A stretch of 16,391 bases of DNA from Bacteroidales bacterium Bact_20 (GCA_001603615.1 LUZL01000228.1:1-16391); one strand, 5' to 3'; numbered from the stretch's first letter, positions 1-6,891 are shown. The notes: generated from the letters alone by a model not told the origin. Numbers and translations: made by a program.

Positions 1-510
1 TCTCAAGAATTATTTAGAACTGTTTATAAATATAACCTCTCTCTCCCTGCTGATCTAACTCTCATGCTTAAAGCTATTAGCACTGTGGAAAATACTGGCA
101 AACAATTAGATCCTGATTTTGATATTTATGTTACGATAGAATCTTTTATTAGAGAAAATTTTTTAAACAAATTATCTCCTTCATATATTTTTAATAAATC
201 AAAAAAAACTTTAGCTCAGTCAGTTGATATTTTAGAAAATTTACCTAATGACTTATTTAATTTTATTAACAAAATAAAAGATCAAGATGCCATAAAGATA
301 AAAATAGAAAAAGAGACTCAAGACAAAATAACAAAATCTATAAAAAATTCTGTTTTGCTTATATCTCTTAGCATAATAATGGCAGCAGTCATCATCAGTG
401 CTTCAGTATTTATTATTTACAATCAAAAAAACTGGTTGATTATTTTAGCTTTATTTACAACTTTTCTAATAGTCCTTGTGATATTATATAAATCAATTTT
501 TAAAAAGTAA
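1..510 (+). CDS. ABC1/AarF/UbiB-family atypical kinase, C-terminal part (5' end outside window)
   Basis: The reading frame is open from base 1, so only the last 169 residues are visible; the first ATG at 64 is internal. The segment LPADLTLMLKAISTVENTG followed by KQLDPDFDI is typical of the C-terminal part of the ABC1/AarF/UbiB family, atypical protein-kinase-like ATPases linked to ubiquinone or other isoprenoid lipid metabolism. The catalytic kinase motifs lie upstream and cannot be checked. The protein ends in two hydrophobic helices, at about residues 117-139 and 145-163 of the visible part, then a basic tail (YKSIFKK). This matches family members anchored by a C-terminal helical hairpin. 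It is convergent with rlmB. The family call rests on remembered motif similarity; the substrate is unknown. Confidence 0.82.
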   Translation, partial: SQELFRTVYKYNLSLPADLTLMLKAISTVENTGKQLDPDFDIYVTIESFIRENFLNKLSPSYIFNKSKKTLAQSVDILENLPNDLFNFINKIKDQDAIKIKIEKETQDKITKSIKNSVLLISLSIIMAAVIISASVFIIYNQKNWLIILALFTTFLIVLVILYKSIFKK

Positions 511-526
511 AAAATTCTTTAAATAG
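509..526 (+). repeat. 18-bp direct repeat, copy 1
   Basis: AAAAAATTCTTTAAATAG occurs here and again at 1076-1093, identical over 18 bases. This copy starts inside the TAA stop codon (508-510) of the upstream kinase-like gene. The two copies bracket the gene-free spacer. The sequence is AT-rich, so chance is possible. Confidence 0.5.
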
Positions 527-615
527 GCATATAGTTAATAAGAGTTTATAGAATTAGACGTCAAATAAATAGCTTAATTATTATGTTAGTGTATCAGTAA
601 TAACTTAAATTTATT

Positions 616-694
616 TTTAATATATATTACTTTTTTGTCAACTACACAAAAAAGTAACAAAAAAAGTCACCGCTGGGGAAATGATTTGATAAAA
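616..694 (+). repeat. interspersed repeat copy 1 with perfect 12-bp hairpin
   Basis: The core is a perfect 12-bp inverted repeat, TTACTTTTTTGT (627-638) and ACAAAAAAGTAA (646-657), around the 7-base loop CAACTAC. A run of seven A and then GTCACC follows. Bases 627-671 match 939-983 with a single difference (T667 versus C979), and weaker similarity continues to about 694. The identical loop and conserved 3' flank argue for a dispersed element rather than a chance palindrome. From memory, similar ACTTTTTTGTCAACTACACAAAAAAGTAAC-type elements recur in Bacteroidota intergenic regions. Confidence 0.75.
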
Positions 695-804
695 CATACG
701 CAATCACCCTTTGGGGTTTACAAACTCGCAAGCTTTAGCTTGCTCAGACAGTGTAAACCCTTTTGCCCAACTCTGCTTGCTTGTTTTATTACAAATCATT
801 TCCC
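675..804. repeat. long nested inverted repeat within repeat copy 1
   Basis: The left arm (675-696), beginning GGGGAAATGATTTGAT, pairs with the right arm (782-804), ending ACAAATCATTTCCC, with a small bulge. Inside are a second pair, GGGTTTACA (714-722) with TGTAAACCC (752-760), and a central stem GCAAGCT/AGCTTGC (728-734 and 737-743). Together they can fold into a cruciform or a long RNA hairpin. The second repeat copy lacks this part, so copy 1 is the fuller version. This may be a small MITE-like or REP-like element; no coding function is supported. Confidence 0.6.
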
Positions 805-927
805 AATGCGGGGTTTAAAAAACCTTATGGATGAGTTTTGAGCTAACTTGAGGGTTAGCTGGGAGATGAATAACTAGCTTAAATAGAGTATTTTGAAATT
901 TAATTTTATGGAGTAAATTTTTGAACA

Positions 928-1006
928 TTTTTAATATATTACTTTTTTGTCAACTACACAAAAAAGTAACAAAAAAAGCCACCTTTAGGGAAATGAAGAG
1001 ATAAAA
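928..1006 (+). repeat. interspersed repeat copy 2 (shortened)
   Basis: This second copy of the hairpin repeat lies 312 bases downstream in the same orientation. The 12-bp stem (939-950 and 958-969) and CAACTAC loop are identical to copy 1, followed by A7 and GCCACC. Similarity then decays over TTTAGGGAAATGAAGAGATAAAA. The long inverted-repeat body seen after copy 1 is missing, so this looks like a truncated or decayed copy. Confidence 0.7.
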
Positions 1007-1075
1007 ATTTATATTAGCGTATTCTATTATTACAAAAATTTTTTAGCAAAATTTATTATCTAAAAGCCTATTTCA

Positions 1076-1093
1076 AAAAAATTCTTTAAATAG
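1076..1093 (+). repeat. 18-bp direct repeat, copy 2
   Basis: Identical to 509-526. On the opposite strand it contains the TAA stop codon of rlmB (1086-1088). Just before it, GCCTATTT (1066-1073) is the inverse of AAATAGGC (521-528), which overlaps and follows copy 1. Confidence 0.5.
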
Positions 1094-1823
1094 ATCTTTG
1101 TCTGAAAATTTCATAAATAATTATACCAGCACTTACCGATACATTTAATGAGTCAATGTTTCCGATGATAGGTATTTTTACAATTTCATCGCATAATTTC
1201 AATAGTGATGATTGGATACCTTTTTCTTCATTTCCTAATATTAGAGCAGTTGGTTTTTTGAAATCTGCTTCATAAATATTTTTTGTAGCTTTTTCGGTAG
1301 CAGCTATAATAGAGAAATCGTAAGTTTTTAATTGATAAATGGCATCTTTGAGATGTATTACTCGTATAACTGGAATTTTTAATAAAGCACCTGCAGAGGA
1401 TTTAATGGCATCATCAGTTATTTGTACATTGCCGCCTTGAGGTATTATGATACCATCTACACCAGCAGCTAATGCAGTGCGAGCTATAGCACCGAAATTT
1501 CTTACATCATTAATACCATCCAATAACAATATTAAAGGTTTATCATTTTTAAGATTTTCTAAAAAATCATTTAATTCATAATATTTAATTGGTGAAGCTG
1601 CAGCTATTATACCTTGATGATTACCTTTATATAAATGATCTAGTTTCTCTTTTGGTACATATTGTATTGGGATACCTTGATTTTTGGCTTCTGAAAAAAT
1701 ATGTTTATAGATATCTCTATACTCTTGTTTTTGTTTTATGATAAAAATTTTATTAATAGATACATTACTCTCTAGAGCTTCTAATACAGCACGTGTGCCA
1801 GCGATATATAGTTTATCAGACAT
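1086..1823 (-). CDS. rlmB: 23S rRNA (guanosine-2'-O-)-methyltransferase RlmB
   Basis: A SpoU/TrmH (SPOUT) methyltransferase that in the known family transfers a methyl group from S-adenosylmethionine to the 2'-OH of G2251 in the 23S rRNA peptidyl-transferase loop. The N-terminal substrate-binding domain (about residues 1-75) begins LYIAGTRAVLEAL and ends GNHQGI. The catalytic domain carries motif 1, NDVRNFGAIARTA (105-117), motif 2, LILGNEEKGI (194-203), and motif 3, SLNVSVSAGI (225-234), all intact. The length of 245 residues is normal. I chose the ATG at 1823 (MSDKLYIAG); an in-frame TTG at 1835 would add only four residues. It lies 96 bases downstream of mgtE on the same strand, possibly cotranscribed. 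RlmB is favoured over other SpoU members by the GTRAVLEAL and GNHQGI motifs. Confidence 0.93.
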   Translation of the reverse strand: MSDKLYIAGTRAVLEALESNVSINKIFIIKQKQEYRDIYKHIFSEAKNQGIPIQYVPKEKLDHLYKGNHQGIIAAASPIKYYELNDFLENLKNDKPLILLLDGINDVRNFGAIARTALAAGVDGIIIPQGGNVQITDDAIKSSAGALLKIPVIRVIHLKDAIYQLKTYDFSIIAATEKATKNIYEADFKKPTALILGNEEKGIQSSLLKLCDEIVKIPIIGNIDSLNVSVSAGIIIYEIFRQRSI

Positions 1824-1919
1824 ATTTTTTTGCAAAAATAATTTATTATTAGCAAATAAATTACTTTATAATATAATTTCATCCTATATTCATTCACTAG
1901 GTAAAGAGTTTTTGAAAAA

Positions 1920-3302
1920 TTATAAAAGTAAACTAGCGATAGAGAAGTAAACTAATAAGCCAGTAATATCAACTAAAGTAGCAATAGCAGGACTGGCAGC
2001 TAAAGCAGGATCACCTTTAAAAGCTTTAACTAGCAAGGGGAAAAATGCACCGATAAATGTAGAGCTTATGACTTGTAGTGCCATTGCTAAAGCTATCACA
2101 AAGGAAATATAAGAAATAGATAGCCCTTCAGGGATAGCTCTAGTAGAATTTAATATCATTGCATTTACAAACGTTAATAGACCTAATATAATAGCTAATA
2201 AAACAGCTATTCGTATTTCTTTCCAAATAATTCTGAACCATTCTTTAATGTTTACTTGACCCAGAGCTAGAGCACGAACAATAACTGTAGCAGATTGGCT
2301 ACCCGCATTACCTCCCATTGCTGTGAGCATTGGCATGAAAAGTGCTAAAACATAAATTTGCTGAAGTAGAGGCTGGAAATGATTGATTACCATACCTGAA
2401 AATAGTTCTATTATGGCTAGTATTATTAACCAGACGATACGTTTTTTAAAGTGGATTACAGTAGAGGTACCCATATAGTCAAAGTATTCAGGTTCTTGAA
2501 CTATACCCATAAATTTTTCTAAATCTTCTGTTTGTTCAGTATGTATAACCTCTATAGCATCATCAGAAGTTACAACTCCTATGAGTTGATAATCATAATT
2601 AAGAACAGGTAGTGTTATCAAATCATATTTAGCTATTATATCTGCTACTTTTTCTCTATCTTCATCTACATAAGCAAATTCATAATCTGTAGTCATGATC
2701 TCATCTACTAATGTGTCTCCTTGGGCTTTTATCAAATCTTCTATATTAATGATTCCCCGTAATACATTATTTTCATCTATTACATAAATATGATATAAAG
2801 CTTTATTAGAAGGGGCTCGCAATCTAATCAAATTAATTACTTCCTGGCAAGTAATCCCAGCATTTACTGTAAAAAAATCTGTGGTCATTATTCCACCTGC
2901 AGTCTCTTCAGGATATTTACTTAATTTGATTACATTCTCTCTAATATGTAATGATAAATAAGGTAAAAGCTCTGCTTGCTCTTCAGGTTCTAAATGTTGA
3001 TATAAGTCTACATATACATCAGGAGGCATATGCTCAAAAATTATAGCAAATTCCCTTTTATTAAGTATTTTAAATAGTTCTAATTGCTTAGAAATATTAA
3101 ACTCAGAAACTACAAGACCTTGCTGTTCTATATCAAGATTTTTTAATATAAATGCTATAGCCTCTGCATCAAAATCATCTAGCAATTCTGCCACTTCTAC
3201 TGGAGGCATATTGCGAATAATGGGTAATATATCTAATAAATGTTCTACTCCTAACTCCTCTATTTCTTCTTTAATATCTAAAAATTCTTTATCCATTTCC
3301 AT
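1920..3302 (-). CDS. mgtE: MgtE-family magnesium channel/transporter
   Basis: A cytoplasmic-membrane Mg2+ channel gated by intracellular Mg2+. The architecture is complete over 460 residues. An acidic helical MgtE_N domain (about 20-130, with repeated MPPVEVAELLDDF and MPPDVYVDLYQHL units) is followed by two CBS domains (about 135-195 and 200-258) and a five-helix pore domain (about 285-460). The pore domain has the signature GGNAGSQSATVIVRALALG (330-348) and GDPALAASPAIATLVD (430-445), whose Asp431 corresponds to the conserved pore Asp of the family. The ATG at 3302 gives MEMDKEF; the ATG at 3296 is an equally possible start. No Shine-Dalgarno sequence is seen. TAAAATTTG lies just upstream, one base longer than the usual TAnnTTTG -7 box, so I do not call a promoter. 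Confidence 0.95.
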   Translation of the reverse strand: MEMDKEFLDIKEEIEELGVEHLLDILPIIRNMPPVEVAELLDDFDAEAIAFILKNLDIEQQGLVVSEFNISKQLELFKILNKREFAIIFEHMPPDVYVDLYQHLEPEEQAELLPYLSLHIRENVIKLSKYPEETAGGIMTTDFFTVNAGITCQEVINLIRLRAPSNKALYHIYVIDENNVLRGIINIEDLIKAQGDTLVDEIMTTDYEFAYVDEDREKVADIIAKYDLITLPVLNYDYQLIGVVTSDDAIEVIHTEQTEDLEKFMGIVQEPEYFDYMGTSTVIHFKKRIVWLIILAIIELFSGMVINHFQPLLQQIYVLALFMPMLTAMGGNAGSQSATVIVRALALGQVNIKEWFRIIWKEIRIAVLLAIILGLLTFVNAMILNSTRAIPEGLSISYISFVIALAMALQVISSTFIGAFFPLLVKAFKGDPALAASPAIATLVDITGLLVYFSIASLLL

Positions 3303-3366
3303 AATTAAACAAATTTTATAATTTTTTGTTAATTTTATTTAGTATTTTAATAAAATAATTTAAAAA

Positions 3367-3387
3367 TTCTTAGGCTTTAACCTAGAA
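3367..3387. repeat. REP-like hairpin
   Basis: TTCTTAGG (3367-3374) pairs with CCTAGAA (3381-3387) with one bulged T and loop CTTTAA, followed by TGACA. On the minus strand it reads TGTCATTCTAGG...CCTAAGAA then TTTTTA. The TGTCATTC + GC-containing stem pattern resembles widespread intergenic palindromes, and on the minus strand the T-run also resembles a terminator. Confidence 0.45.
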
Positions 3388-3481
3388 TGACAAGACATAT
3401 AAAATACAATTATGAATAAAATATAATAAAATAAATTTTTTTTAAAGATTATTTGTACAAAAATAAATATAGCATTATATA

Positions 3482-3585
3482 ACCACCATACTAAATAGTA
3501 AGGTAGAGGAGACTTCCCCTTATTTTTTTCAATGGGGAAGGTGGTGTATATCGTAATGTTCTGTACTACTACATTCCCCTTCCAT
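3482..3585. repeat. palindromic block with CTTCCCC/GGGGAAG stems
   Basis: CTTCCCC (3513-3519) and GGGGAAG (3534-3540) form a perfect 7-bp stem with a 14-base loop. The outer ACCACC (3482-3488) can extend it against GGTGGT (3540-3545) if the bases between are bulged. A third element, ATTCCCCTTCCAT (3573-3585), is an imperfect inverse of ATGGGGAAGG (3532-3541). The block is GC-rich relative to its surroundings. No T-run follows on either strand, so I read it as an intergenic palindromic repeat rather than a terminator. Confidence 0.45.
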
Positions 3586-3734
3586 GATTAAAATAGTTAA
3601 TATCATTTTGCAAAATTATAAAATTATTTTTAAAAAATTATAAATAATTTTGTTTGTCAATGATATAAAATCATATCATTATAAGATTAATTATTTTTCT
3701 AAAAAAAATTAAGATATTTTGATATATAGAAAAT

Positions 3735-4193
3735 TTAATCTTCAATTTTTATATTTGGTTTCTTTATTTGTATATTGCTAGTATCTTTTAATCTAGTTTC
3801 TATAGAATCTATTACCATTATACGAACTATAGAATCTAAAGTTATAGAATCTACGTATCTATAACCTTCTATTTTAAGTATAGACTCTAGAATACTATAA
3901 TATAAATGATTTAAAATACTATCTATATTTGATATTTGTACATCTGATGATGTATCTGTAACTGATTTAATATTATTTGAATGTGATTTATTATATTTAT
4001 CGTAAAACAATTTTTTATTTTTTGGGTTAGAGTTCTTATAAATGTAGTATTTTTCATATATAGGAGCGAAATATATAATTTTTTCATTATATACAAAATA
4101 TTTTAATTTTGGCCAAAAAGTACAAATCAAAACTATTGATATAATAATACCTCCAAATATACCTAGAACTAAATAAAGCTTATTTTTTCTCAT
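3735..4193 (-). CDS. small single-pass membrane protein of unknown function
   Basis: I do not recognise this 152-residue protein. It has a short basic N-terminus (MRKNKLY), one hydrophobic segment at about residues 7-27 (VLGIFGGIIISIVLICTF), then a Tyr/Lys/Asn-rich stretch (about 30-75). The C-terminal half has repeated (I/V/L)DSI units: IDSILNHL, VDSITLDSI, IDSIETRL. The repeats are visible in the DNA as TATAGAATCT at 3801-3810, 3828-3837 and 3843-3852 on the plus strand, spaced in multiples of three. The C-terminal part is probably extracytoplasmic. The start is the ATG at 4193 with a TACATTTG -7-like box 25-32 bases upstream. It is transcribed divergently from the HtrA-family protease; a functional link is only a guess. 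Confidence 0.6.
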   Translation of the reverse strand: MRKNKLYLVLGIFGGIIISIVLICTFWPKLKYFVYNEKIIYFAPIYEKYYIYKNSNPKNKKLFYDKYNKSHSNNIKSVTDTSSDVQISNIDSILNHLYYSILESILKIEGYRYVDSITLDSIVRIMVIDSIETRLKDTSNIQIKKPNIKIED

Positions 4194-4200
4194 AAAAAAA

Positions 4201-4225
4201 TGTCAATTTGACATTTACAAATGTA
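4201..4225. promoter_or_regulatory. overlapping dyads and minus-strand -7 box between divergent genes
   Basis: Two perfect palindromes overlap here: TGTCAATTTGACA (4201-4213, arms of 6) and ACATTTACAAATGT (4211-4224, arms of 6). On the minus strand TACATTTG (4225-4218) exactly fits the Bacteroidota -7 pattern TAnnTTTG, 25 bases before the ATG of the small membrane-protein gene; no -33 TTTG is seen at the right distance. The arrangement looks like an operator overlapping the minus-strand promoter and could affect both divergent genes. Binding protein unknown. Confidence 0.4.
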
Positions 4226-4316
4226 CTTATTTTTTTAAACATGAGAATTTTTTTTAAAATAATACAAATTGGAATAATATTTGAGAGAGAACGTTGTTAA
4301 TTATATTAAAAAGAAT

Positions 4317-5786
4317 ATGAATATGAAAAATGAAAAAGTAGAAAAATTTTGGGATTCTTTTCAAAAAACAACAAGTGTACTTACAGTAGTATTAATGTTT
4401 TTAGTAATTTATATCTTTACAGTTAGTACTAGTAGAGCAAATGATGGCAATAGTTCATATTTTAAGGATTTACCTACTATTACTGATACTATAAAATATC
4501 CAGACTTTCGCTATGCTGCTAAGAAAGCTATTCCTGCAGTTGTAAACATTAAATCTACTTTTACTTATAAAAATGTATATTATGATGATTTTTTTGCTCC
4601 ATTTTATGATTTTTTCAATTTTTTTGGAGGATTAAATCGTGAGCAAACTATTGTAGGTGGTGGATCTGGAGTGATTATTAGCTCAGATGGTTATATTATT
4701 ACTAATAATCATGTAGTCCAGGATGCTAAAGAAATAGTAGTAACTCTAAATGATAATAGAGAGTTTAAGGCTAAACTAGTAGGAAATGATCCAAGTACAG
4801 ATTTAGCTATAATTAAAATTGATGCAAACAATTTACATTATTTAGAATTTGGCAATAGCAATGATGTGGAGGTAGGTGAATGGGTACTGGCTGTAGGAAA
4901 TCCCTTTAATCTAACATCTACTGTAACAGCTGGTATAGTAAGCGCAAAAGCTAGGAATATTAATATTTTAGAATCAGCAGATGCTGTAGAATCATTTATA
5001 CAAACTGATGCAGCTGTGAATCCTGGAAATAGTGGCGGAGCTTTGGTAGATATACATGGTAATCTGATAGGTATAAATACTGCTATTGCTACAAAGACAG
5101 GTGCTTTTGTAGGTTATTCTTTTGCAATTCCTTCTAATCTTGCAAAAAAAGTAGCCAATGATTTGATAAGCTATGGTTTTGTACAAAGACCATATCTAGG
5201 TGTTAGTGTGACTGATATTAATGCAAGTATTGCTCAAAAATACGGAATAGACGAAACTAGAGGTGTATTAATTACAGCTGTTGCTCCTAATAGTGCTGCT
5301 TTCAAAGCTGGATTAAATGCTGGAGATATAATTTTAAAAATTGATAATGAAGAGCTCCATTCTGCTTCTAGGTTATTAGAAAAAATTAATGAAAAAAATA
5401 TAGGAGATTGGGTAACTATAGAATATAAAACTGGTAATAAAATTAAAACTGCGACAGTACAATTGTTAAATAAAAATGGAGATTTGAAACCAATAAAAAA
5501 AGAGGAAATATCTGCTCAAACTATCTTAGGTGCTACTTTCGAAAAACCTTCACCAGATTTAATGGCAAAGCTTAAAATAGATCATGGTATTCAAGTCACA
5601 AATGTCGAAAGTGGTCCCTTGCAAAAAGCTGGTATAAAAAAAGATTTTATAATCACTGAAATAGATCATAATCCAATAAATTCTATTGAAGATATAGAAA
5701 GGGCATTGGTAAATAGGAAAGGTGCTATTTTGATAGAAGGTATATATCCTAATGGTATGAAAGCATACTATGCTTTTGCTTTATAG
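4317..5786 (+). CDS. HtrA/DegP (Do)-family periplasmic serine protease
   Basis: An ATP-independent envelope protease and chaperone that degrades or refolds misfolded exported proteins. Using the ATG at 4317 (489 residues), a hydrophobic segment at about 19-38 ending STSRA-ND is a signal anchor or signal peptide. The trypsin-like domain (about 65-290) has the catalytic triad His132 (ITNNHVV), Asp162 (STDLAII) and Ser239 (NPGNSGGAL), all intact. The aromatic-rich YYDDFFAPFYDFFNFFGG (about 88-105) matches the regulatory loop of Do proteases. Two PDZ domains follow: the first at about 290-385 (RPYLGVSV to AGLNAGDIIL), the second, more divergent, at about 400-487 (GIQVTNVESGPLQKAG). An in-frame TTG at 4281 is less likely; the ATG at 4323 is possible. 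DegP versus DegQ cannot be decided. Confidence 0.93.
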   Translation: MNMKNEKVEKFWDSFQKTTSVLTVVLMFLVIYIFTVSTSRANDGNSSYFKDLPTITDTIKYPDFRYAAKKAIPAVVNIKSTFTYKNVYYDDFFAPFYDFFNFFGGLNREQTIVGGGSGVIISSDGYIITNNHVVQDAKEIVVTLNDNREFKAKLVGNDPSTDLAIIKIDANNLHYLEFGNSNDVEVGEWVLAVGNPFNLTSTVTAGIVSAKARNINILESADAVESFIQTDAAVNPGNSGGALVDIHGNLIGINTAIATKTGAFVGYSFAIPSNLAKKVANDLISYGFVQRPYLGVSVTDINASIAQKYGIDETRGVLITAVAPNSAAFKAGLNAGDIILKIDNEELHSASRLLEKINEKNIGDWVTIEYKTGNKIKTATVQLLNKNGDLKPIKKEEISAQTILGATFEKPSPDLMAKLKIDHGIQVTNVESGPLQKAGIKKDFIITEIDHNPINSIEDIERALVNRKGAILIEGIYPNGMKAYYAFAL

Positions 5787-5804
5787 ATATTTTTATCAAA
5801 AAAC

Positions 5805-5835
5805 TTTGCTATGTCAAATTTTTTTTGTAATTTTG
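5805..5835 (+). promoter_or_regulatory. Bacteroidota-type promoter of the primary sigma factor gene
   Basis: TTTG at 5805-5808, a 19-base spacer, then TAATTTTG at 5828-5835 match both halves of the -33 TTTG / -7 TAnnTTTG consensus. A start site near 5840 would leave a leader of about 60 bases before the ATG at 5901. It is the best promoter match I found in the window. Confidence 0.7.
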
Positions 5836-5900
5836 TATGCTTTTTTATAGTATATTAAAATATAAATGTAAAAAATACATAAAAAAGAAGTGAAAAATAT

Positions 5901-6764
5901 ATGAGACAATTAAAAATTACAAGATCGATCACCAATAGAGATTACACTTCATTGGATGATTATTTGCAGGAGATTGGTAGGGAAGAGCTCATTACCCCTG
6001 AGGAAGAGGTTAAATTAGCTCAGAGAATAAAACAGGGTGATGAGGCTGCTAGAAATAAATTGGTAAAAGCTAATTTAAGATTTGTAGTGAGTGTAGCTAA
6101 ACAATATCAAAATCAAGGCCTTAGTTTACAAGATTTAATAAATGAAGGGAATATAGGATTAATAAAAGCTGCAGAACGTTTCGATGAAACACGTGGTTTT
6201 AAATTTATTTCTTATGCAGTGTGGTGGATTAGACAATCTATCTTACAAGCTATTGCTGAGCAAAGTCGTATAGTGAGATTACCATTAAATCAAATTGGTT
6301 CAATTAATAAAATTTCTAAAGAATCTGCTAGGTTAGAACAAGAATTAGAACGTACCCCTTCAGTAGAAGAAATCGCAGATTTAGTAGAAATACCAGAAAT
6401 TAAAGTAGCCGAATCAATTCGTATTAGTGGAAAACACGTTTCTGTAGATGCCCCAGTATCTGCTGATGAAGATGCTACTATGTTAGATTTATTTATTCCA
6501 AGCGATACTCCTTCTACTGATCAAGTACTTATTCAAGAAAGTTTAGCCAAAGAAATTCAACGTGCTTTGTCTAGTTTGACTAAAAAAGAAAGAGATATTA
6601 TCAATATGTATTATGGTATTGGTTATTCTCATCCATATTCTCTTGATGAAATAGCTGATAAATACAAACTTACTCGTGAGAGAGTTCGTCAAATAAAAGA
6701 AAAAGCAATTAAAAGATTAAAAAATGGTAATAGATCAAAAAATTTACGAGCTTATTTAGGATAA
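5901..6764 (+). CDS. rpoD: primary RNA polymerase sigma factor (RpoD/SigA), short Bacteroidota type
   Basis: The housekeeping sigma factor that directs RNA polymerase to vegetative promoters. The 287-residue protein lacks a long region 1.1 and starts with MRQLKITRSITNR, typical of Bacteroidota. Region 1.2 (about 16-48) contains LDDYLQEIGREELIT. Region 2 (about 54-125) has NLRFVVSVAKQYQNQGLSLQDLINEG and the -10-recognition segment FKFISYAVWWIRQSI. Region 3 (about 126-205) contains RLPLNQIGSI. Region 4 (about 215-275) ends in the -35-recognition helix-turn-helix SLDEIADKYKLTRERVRQIKEKA. All regions are intact. It has its own promoter upstream and a strong hairpin terminator after the stop, so it is probably monocistronic. 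Confidence 0.96.
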   Translation: MRQLKITRSITNRDYTSLDDYLQEIGREELITPEEEVKLAQRIKQGDEAARNKLVKANLRFVVSVAKQYQNQGLSLQDLINEGNIGLIKAAERFDETRGFKFISYAVWWIRQSILQAIAEQSRIVRLPLNQIGSINKISKESARLEQELERTPSVEEIADLVEIPEIKVAESIRISGKHVSVDAPVSADEDATMLDLFIPSDTPSTDQVLIQESLAKEIQRALSSLTKKERDIINMYYGIGYSHPYSLDEIADKYKLTRERVRQIKEKAIKRLKNGNRSKNLRAYLG

Positions 6765-6787
6765 AAACTTATTATTACTTTATATAG

Positions 6788-6825
6788 ATAAAATAGGGAC
6801 AAAATTGATTTTGTCCCTATTTTAT
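6788..6825 (+). terminator. Rho-independent terminator after rpoD
   Basis: ATAAAATAGGGACAAAAT (6788-6805) and its perfect complement (6808-6825) form an 18-bp stem around TG; in practice the loop would be a few bases larger. The core GGGAC/GTCCC is flanked by A- and T-runs, and more T/A follows. It starts 24 bases after the rpoD stop. Confidence 0.85.
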
Positions 6826-6891
6826 TTATTACATTTTTCTACAAATTATTACTTTTACTAAATTTTATAAAATAAGATATAATTTTAAAAA

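Larger units (their letters stand above)
511..1085. other. convergent gene-free spacer rich in structured repeats
   Basis: This 575-base stretch lies between the 3' ends of the kinase-like gene (plus) and rlmB (minus). I see no credible gene in it. It holds two same-strand copies of a hairpin-bearing repeat (about 616-694 and 928-1006), a long imperfect inverted repeat (675-804) with inner stems, and is bracketed by an 18-bp direct repeat. A short open frame from a TTG at 635 lies wholly inside the repeat and looks spurious. No classical hairpin plus T-run terminator is evident directly after either flanking gene. Confidence 0.6.
3303..3734. other. gene-free spacer with palindromic repeats
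   Basis: A 432-base, very AT-rich stretch between the start of mgtE and the 3' end of the small membrane-protein gene, both on the minus strand. I find no coding frame worth calling. Its GC is concentrated in two islands: a hairpin at 3367-3387 and a palindromic block at 3482-3585. The rest is A/T runs without recognisable structure. It should contain the mgtE promoter, which I could not locate with confidence. Confidence 0.55.

Noticed and set aside
635..841. A 68-codon open frame starting at TTG 635
   Set aside because: It lies entirely inside the hairpin repeat and the nested inverted repeat, has no upstream signals and starts within the stem; it looks like a repeat-derived spurious frame.
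616..1006. CRISPR-like array from the repeated hairpins
   Set aside because: Only two copies, 312 bases apart, with no regular spacers and no cas genes.
4281..4316. TTG start extending the HtrA-family protease by 12 residues
   Set aside because: An ATG at 4317 follows, the extra residues are not part of a signal peptide, and TTG starts are less likely.
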